NCBI RefSeq assembly: GCF_009601705.1
Contig: NZ_CP045687.1
Coordinates: 2,020,001-2,084,000 of the forward strand
DNA length: 64,000 bases
Reading direction: 5' to 3'
Source of the DNA: Sulfolobus sp. E5-1-F
Lineage (GTDB): Archaea; Thermoproteota; Thermoprotei_A; Sulfolobales; Sulfolobaceae
Shown: piece by piece, positions 59,587 to 64,000 of the stretch
How positions within the stretch are numbered: the first letter of the stretch is position 1
How the letters are laid out: every line of letters begins with the position of its first letter
Notes under the pieces: model-generated
What the model was told of the DNA's origin: nothing
What the model saw: the letters and a program-made list of their open reading frames with translations, nothing else
Database searches by the model: none
Program-made: the position numbers and the translations under genes

Positions 59587-60489
59587 GTGTTTTTAAAAAT
59601 ATTATACGCGTTGTATGTATCAAGGATTCTAGTGAACGGCATTAATAAGGATCTGGTAAAACAAATAAAGGGATTGTTCAGCGAACTTGGATATTCGGTT
59701 GTCAATAATGATCCAGACATTATAATTTCTGTGGATTCTATTAATAATACTATAAGAAAATATTTCCAAAAATTCCGCAATAAAATCATAATAAACGTTG
59801 TACAAGATGGTAGTTCAGTAATTCCATTAACAAAAGAACATTTAGGTGGTTCTCTAATATCTAGTTTCTTAGCCGACTCCTTAGGTGCAAATTTAATCTT
59901 AACAACATCCACTGGAGTTAAGGGGCTATATAGTGTGGAAGAATTTAGCTGGTTAAATGGATTTTCGATTTATAAGTATGATCATAAAGTTGTGAATTCT
60001 CTTAATAAAAAGCTAGTAACTGAAGGAAAGATAAATGTATACTTAGACTCTTATGAAGGTAATTACATATTATATGACGGTTATTCATTAGTTGGCCGTA
60101 GAGCAACGGCTGATTTGGTAATATCTACACATGTCGATAATGCTGAAGAAAATACTGATAAGCTATACTTAATACCTGCTGGCATCTATGTTGGTATAAA
60201 GTATCTTGAATCTACTCCCCTAGATGTTCTTGTCTATTCCTTAAAGATGACCTTAAAATCTCTTTACATTCTAAATGATAGAATAGATTACATAGTAGTC
60301 TCTTCTTCATTTCAAAATGATAAGAAATTAAATCAACTTTCAAAATACTATTACTCTAAAACTATATATGTTTCTGATGTGGATGAGTTATATTCTTGTG
60401 AAACGTTACTTAAAAAATTGCAAGTTAAGGTTTTATTAAGGGATGTGAGAAGAGCGTTTGGAGTTATAACTTGTCTTGGAGTTAAATAA
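59587..60489 (+). CDS. CbiG-like protein
   Basis: About 300 residues. IINVVQDGSSVIPLTKEHLG, then SFLADSLGANLILTTST, match the N-terminal/central CbiG core (normally P-L-L-G-G-H-x-G-A-N and A-x-x-L-G-A-x-x-x-I-T-T-A-T). LIPAGIYVGIKYLESTPLDV and NDRIDYIVVSSSFQNDKKL resemble the CobE/CbiG C-terminal domain (G-x-G-C-R). CbiG opens the precorrin ring in anaerobic B12 synthesis. Several signature residues differ, so activity is uncertain. Starts GTG 59587 or TTG 59611. The BtuF-like gene follows after 37 nt. Confidence 0.65.
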   Translation: MFLKILYALYVSRILVNGINKDLVKQIKGLFSELGYSVVNNDPDIIISVDSINNTIRKYFQKFRNKIIINVVQDGSSVIPLTKEHLGGSLISSFLADSLGANLILTTSTGVKGLYSVEEFSWLNGFSIYKYDHKVVNSLNKKLVTEGKINVYLDSYEGNYILYDGYSLVGRRATADLVISTHVDNAEENTDKLYLIPAGIYVGIKYLESTPLDVLVYSLKMTLKSLYILNDRIDYIVVSSSFQNDKKLNQLSKYYYSKTIYVSDVDELYSCETLLKKLQVKVLLRDVRRAFGVITCLGVK

Positions 60490-60500
60490 ATATATATAAT
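60488..60500 (+). promoter_or_regulatory. TATA-like box of the BtuF-like gene
   Basis: AAATATATATAAT lies about 27-39 nt before ATG 60527. The BtuF-like gene probably has its own start site besides read-through from the CbiG-like gene. Confidence 0.5.
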
Positions 60501-60526
60501 AAGATGTATTCTGTTAATTTTAATAA

Positions 60527-61348
60527 ATGAGCACAAGAGTTTATAATCCATTACAAGATGATTATATAAGAATTCCAAAGCCAATTTCTAAAATAGTTAG
60601 TCTAGATCCCGCATCTACAGAGATAATATATCTCTTAGGCTTAGGAGATAAGGTTATGGCAACAGACGCCTTTAGTTATAGACCAGAAGAGGCTAGAAGA
60701 ACATTAAAAATAGGTAGCTATACTCACGTTAATATCGATATCTTAGAACAAATTAATCCGGATATAATATTTACTACTGCAGGAGCGCAAAAGGAACTGA
60801 CAAAGAAATTAATTAGTTTAGGTTTTAACGTCTATCCTTTACCAGTTCCAACTAATATTGCAGGAATTTTGAATAACGTTTTGCTTATTGGAAATGTTTT
60901 AGGAGCCTATGAAAGTGCCAGAGAATTATATTATAATCTTTATACTGTTGTAAATGAACTTAAAGCTAGGTGGTATGAGAAAAAGCTAAAAGTTTATGTG
61001 GAGTTAGACTTAGGTGGACCCATAACAGTAGGTTTTCCATCACATATCAGTGATGGAATATCGCTATTAGGAAATATTAATATTTTTGATGATATTTCTG
61101 AAGCCTATTTCACGCCCGATGATGACGAAATCACGAGAAGAGAACCAGATATTGTAATTTATGAGCCGAAAAGGCTTACAGATTACGAAAAAGAGAGATT
61201 TTATTCAATCTTACGAAAAAGAGGCTTATTTCAACTGCTAAGCAAGCGTATAATTTTCACTAAGGGTGATTATTTAGCTCATATGGGACCTAGCTTCATA
61301 ACTGATGTGCTGGTTTGGCTTAAATCAGTTATTTTTTCTCAACCTTAA
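60527..61348 (+). CDS. BtuF-like cobalamin/iron-chelate binding protein without signal peptide
   Basis: A 273-residue protein of the class III substrate-binding fold. It has PISKIVSLDPASTEIIYLLG, VMATDAFSYRPEEA, IGSYTHVNIDILEQINPDII, YPLPVPTNIAGILNNVLLIG and YLAHMGPSFITDVLVWL, the order seen in BtuF/FhuD-type proteins. The N-terminus (MSTRVYNPLQDDYIRIPKP) is polar, with no signal peptide or lipobox, so the protein should stay in the cytosol. Context with the CbiG-like gene suggests corrinoid binding (inference). Confidence 0.82.
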   Translation: MSTRVYNPLQDDYIRIPKPISKIVSLDPASTEIIYLLGLGDKVMATDAFSYRPEEARRTLKIGSYTHVNIDILEQINPDIIFTTAGAQKELTKKLISLGFNVYPLPVPTNIAGILNNVLLIGNVLGAYESARELYYNLYTVVNELKARWYEKKLKVYVELDLGGPITVGFPSHISDGISLLGNINIFDDISEAYFTPDDDEITRREPDIVIYEPKRLTDYEKERFYSILRKRGLFQLLSKRIIFTKGDYLAHMGPSFITDVLVWLKSVIFSQP

Positions 61349-61903
61349 CTTTCTAGTTATTCTACTTGCTTTAGCTAACCCTCGGATTATTGAATACAAA
61401 CCTAATATTATGGTTCCTGCCATGATGACTTCATAAATCGCTTTAAGTAGTGCTAGAGACGAGTAAAATGAAGAGATTAGGTTATAGTTGAACACACCGT
61501 AGTCAAAGGTTACATATGAAGTCTGCTGACCAGTATTTATCAAGAATATTCTGTAAGTACCGTTTATCAATTTCACTCCTACGTATCCTTGTTGATTAAT
61601 AACAGTCTTCCCAAATTCGTTTATGACTGTAATATTGGTCGTAGAAGTGTTTGAAGTAAATGCGATTAGCGTATTATTGAAATCGTTAATAGTAATGTTT
61701 GCTACATTTATACCCAAATTAGGCTGTATTTCAACGTTTTTTAGATTGCTTTTGTAAACAAGACTAATATATTTATAATTGGGAAAGTAGTTTGGGATTT
61801 CTAAGAAAAGGGTCAATGCTATTAAAAAGATTATTAACATTATGACACTAAAAATGAAATATGATTTTTTCCCATTATCATTAAAGTTTTTAAACCTCCC
61901 CAT
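61325..61903 (-). CDS. Membrane protein with predicted extracellular sequon-rich domain
   Basis: A 192-residue protein. One N-terminal helix (YFIFSVIMLIIFLIALTLFL) and one C-terminal helix (YEVIMAGTIILGLYSII) flank about 110 residues rich in Asn-x-Ser/Thr sites (ANITIND, FNNTLIAF, TSNTSTTNITV, LINGTYR). The C-terminus is basic, so it should lie in the cytosol. Function unknown; surface exposure is inferred. It overlaps the convergent BtuF-like gene by 24 nt. Confidence 0.72.
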   Translation of the reverse strand: MGRFKNFNDNGKKSYFIFSVIMLIIFLIALTLFLEIPNYFPNYKYISLVYKSNLKNVEIQPNLGINVANITINDFNNTLIAFTSNTSTTNITVINEFGKTVINQQGYVGVKLINGTYRIFLINTGQQTSYVTFDYGVFNYNLISSFYSSLALLKAIYEVIMAGTIILGLYSIIRGLAKASRITRKLRLRKNN

Positions 61904-61922
61904 TATTTTTCACCTATGTTCG

Positions 61923-63503
61923 GTGTCCAAGAAATCTGTTGAGGTTCTAGATACAACATTAAGAGATGGTTCACAAGGGGCAAATATATCTTTTACTCTA
62001 AATGATAAAATTAAGATAGCATTACTCTTAGATGAGCTTGGAGTAGACTATATTGAAGGAGGATGGCCTGGATCTAATCCTAAAGATGAGGAGTTCTTTA
62101 AAGAGATAAAGAAATACAAACTATCTAAATCTAGAATAGCAGCTTTTGGAAGTACTAAGAGAAAAGATGTTAGTGTGAAGGAAGATATTAGCCTTAATAG
62201 TATAATAAAAGCAGATGTTGATGTTGCCGTAATATTCGGTAAGTCATGGTCACTACATGCTACTGAAGTCCTAAAGGTATCTAAGCAAGAAAATTTAGAT
62301 ATAGTATATGATAGTATTAATTATTTGAAATCACATGGTCTTAAGGTGATATTTGATGCGGAGCATTTCTATCAGGGCTTTAAAGAAGATCCAGAATATG
62401 CCCTCGAAGTAGTGAGAACTGCGGAGTCTGCTGGGGCCGATGTAATTACTTTAGCAGATACAAACGGTGGGACTCCACCATTTGAGGTTTATGATACAAC
62501 AAAGAAAGTTAGAGAAGTACTACACGTTAAGTTAGGTATTCATGCTCACAATGATATAGGATGTGCAGTTGCTAATTCTTTGATGGCTATAAAGGCAGGA
62601 GTTAGGCATGTCCAAGGAACAATAAATGGAATTGGTGAGAGAACTGGTAATGCTGACCTAATACAGATAATACCAACATTAATGTTAAAAATGGGATTTA
62701 ATGCATTAAAGGGTAGGGATAGTTTAAGGAAATTAAGGGAGGTTTCAAGAATAGTATATGAAATACTAGGATTACCTCCTAATCCCTATCAACCTTATGT
62801 TGGCGATAATGCTTTTGCACACAAGGCCGGCGTTCATGTTGATGCAGTAATGAAGGTACCCAGAGCATATGAACATATCGATCCTTCATTAGTAGGTAAT
62901 GATAGAAAGTTTGTGATTTCAGAATTGTCAGGGACTGCTAATCTAGTCTCATATTTACAAGGAATAGGAGTAGTAGTAGACAAGAAAGATGAGAGGCTTA
63001 AGAAGGCTTTAAACAAGATTAAGGAACTTGAGGCTAAAGGATATAGTTTCGATGTTGGTCCTGCTTCTGCAATATTGATAGCACTAAAGGAGTTAGACAT
63101 GTATGAGAATTATATAAATCTAGAATATTGGAAAGTAATAAATGAGAGTAATGGTCTTTCAATAGGGATAGTTAAAGTTAATTCTCAGCTTGAAGTTGCT
63201 GAAGGGGTAGGTCCAGTAAACGCGATAGATCGAGCGCTAAGAATTGCACTTCAGCGGATATATCCAGAAATAGGCGAAGTTAAGTTAATAGACTATAGGG
63301 TTATATTGCCTAGTGAAGTTAAGAATACCGAGAGCGTTGTTAGGGTTACTATAGAATTTACCGATAATAAAATGAGTTGGAGGACAGAAGGAGTGTCTAA
63401 AAGTGTTGTGGAAGCTTCAGTAATGGCATTGGTAGATGGACTTGACTATTATCTACAATTAAAGAAGACATTAAAAACATCTGTGGATAATTATATTGCG
63501 TGA
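61923..63503 (+). CDS. cimA: (R)-Citramalate synthase (CimA type), alpha-isopropylmalate synthase family
   Basis: About 526 residues. EVLDTTLRDGSQGANISF, GVDYIEGGWPGSNPKDEEFF, TLADTNGGTPP and GIHAHNDIGCAVANSLMAI form the catalytic TIM barrel. The EGGWPGSNPKD element and length are typical of CimA-type citramalate synthases rather than LeuA. It condenses pyruvate and acetyl-CoA for isoleucine synthesis. The C-terminal regulatory domain follows. I chose GTG 61923 (MSKKSVEVLD); an upstream in-frame extension overlaps the minus-strand membrane gene, and a TATA-like GTTTTTAAAC lies about 30 nt before the GTG. Confidence 0.88.
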   Translation: MSKKSVEVLDTTLRDGSQGANISFTLNDKIKIALLLDELGVDYIEGGWPGSNPKDEEFFKEIKKYKLSKSRIAAFGSTKRKDVSVKEDISLNSIIKADVDVAVIFGKSWSLHATEVLKVSKQENLDIVYDSINYLKSHGLKVIFDAEHFYQGFKEDPEYALEVVRTAESAGADVITLADTNGGTPPFEVYDTTKKVREVLHVKLGIHAHNDIGCAVANSLMAIKAGVRHVQGTINGIGERTGNADLIQIIPTLMLKMGFNALKGRDSLRKLREVSRIVYEILGLPPNPYQPYVGDNAFAHKAGVHVDAVMKVPRAYEHIDPSLVGNDRKFVISELSGTANLVSYLQGIGVVVDKKDERLKKALNKIKELEAKGYSFDVGPASAILIALKELDMYENYINLEYWKVINESNGLSIGIVKVNSQLEVAEGVGPVNAIDRALRIALQRIYPEIGEVKLIDYRVILPSEVKNTESVVRVTIEFTDNKMSWRTEGVSKSVVEASVMALVDGLDYYLQLKKTLKTSVDNYIA

Positions 63504-64000
63504 GTTGGGACCCTGGCGGATTAAACAAGAATACTAAAAATAAATTTTATGTTATTTTACGATTCTTAAGGATAGAACAGACTTTCTTTAGTTTACCTAT
63601 GGCCTATTTAGGAGCTTTCGTTGCAATTAGAGGAGTTCCTCCAATTTCAACGTTAATATTGATTTTTTTAGCTTTATTTTTCTTAAGAACTGCTGGGATG
63701 ACTAACGATAACTTAGCAGACGTGGAGATAGATGCGAAGAATCCCAGAACCAAGAATAGGCCTTTAGTAACTGGTGCGATAAAAATAAGCGAAGCAAAGG
63801 CTATGATTACTATTTCTCTGATTTTATTCTTTATTACTTCATATTTTGTTAATATCTGGGCATTCATCTTATCTCCGGTCGTAGCGGTAATAGTAATGTC
63901 ATACCCTTATATGAAAAGATATACTGCACTAGCTAACTATCATCTGGCATCAATCCAAGGATTAGCAGTATTTAGTGGTGCTGTAGCCGTATTGGGATTG
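63500..64000 (+). CDS. UbiA-family prenyltransferase, N-terminal part
   Basis: An open frame from GTG 63500 to the window end (167 codons, truncated). The GTG overlaps the cimA stop as GTGA. The protein has several membrane helices and the Asp-rich catalytic segment GMTNDNLADVEIDAKNPRTK followed by NRPLVTG, the UbiA/MenA signature. These enzymes transfer polyprenyl chains to aromatic or lipid acceptors. In Sulfolobales candidates include quinone (caldariella-type) or ether-lipid synthesis; which one is not decided. Confidence 0.9.
   Translation, partial: MSWDPGGLNKNTKNKFYVILRFLRIEQTFFSLPMAYLGAFVAIRGVPPISTLILIFLALFFLRTAGMTNDNLADVEIDAKNPRTKNRPLVTGAIKISEAKAMITISLILFFITSYFVNIWAFILSPVVAVIVMSYPYMKRYTALANYHLASIQGLAVFSGAVAVLGL

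Overview
This window is AT-rich archaeal chromosome from a thermoacidophilic crenarchaeon of the order Sulfolobales. The best match is a Saccharolobus/Sulfolobus species close to S. solfataricus and S. islandicus. I recognise near-identical relatives of many S. solfataricus proteins (DNA ligase, two-domain protein disulfide oxidoreductase, lysine operon, PibD, CedB). Genes are tightly packed, often overlap by 4 nt (ATGA, GTGA, TTGA), and often have TATA-like boxes about 26 nt before the start codon, as in leaderless crenarchaeal transcripts. I see no insertion sequence, CRISPR array, provirus or replication origin. Identification rests on reading motifs and recollection of families; no database search was run.

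1-16 kb: CoA biosynthesis (coaBC), tRNA-His, phosphosugar mutase with a Trm112-like protein, 3-hexulose-6-phosphate synthase, CTP synthase, an Sm-like protein and archaeal SAM synthetase. A minus-strand trio follows (NFACT/Rqc2-like, RIO2 kinase, DUF460 RNase-H-like), then Mut7-C RNase, AMMECR1 and disulfide oxidoreductase. 16-31 kb: dCTP deaminase, DNA ligase with a neighbouring beta-CASP nuclease-like gene, and a ten-gene minus-strand run. That run starts with a Met8-like protein and hemA-B-L-C-D and continues into a small unknown protein, a phosphodiesterase and a two-subunit FAD amine dehydrogenase. Next on the same strand are flap endonuclease FEN1, which appears to start at AUA, and the Cdc48/VAT ATPase.

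33-42 kb: translation genes (aEF1B, zinc ribbons, Pth2, TruD, AspRS, L40e), a tRNA-Cys interrupted by two introns, a degenerate thiamine-diphosphate enzyme, and an ECF-type transporter (S, T and fused double ATPase). 42-51 kb: tRNA-Lys(CTT), a sugar-nucleotide epimerase, SRP19, S8e, a cis-prenyltransferase and the complete LysW-dependent lysine pathway (lysY-Z-M and lysW-X-J-K).

51-64 kb: the DNA-import ATPase CedB, 6-phospho-3-hexuloisomerase (partner of the hexulose-phosphate synthase at 4.3 kb), a zinc finger/PfkB kinase pair, an ion permease broken by a one-base frameshift, tRNA-Lys(TTT), tRNA-Val(CAC), the prepilin peptidase PibD, a CbiG-like protein with a BtuF-like protein lacking a signal peptide, citramalate synthase and the start of a UbiA prenyltransferase.

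The points most worth a second look are the AUA start of FEN1, the doubly interrupted tRNA-Cys with C33, the ThDP enzyme lacking its catalytic Glu beside an ECF transporter, the T-run frameshift in the permease, and a GC-rich structured element before pibD whose antisense resembles the 16S rRNA 790 loop.
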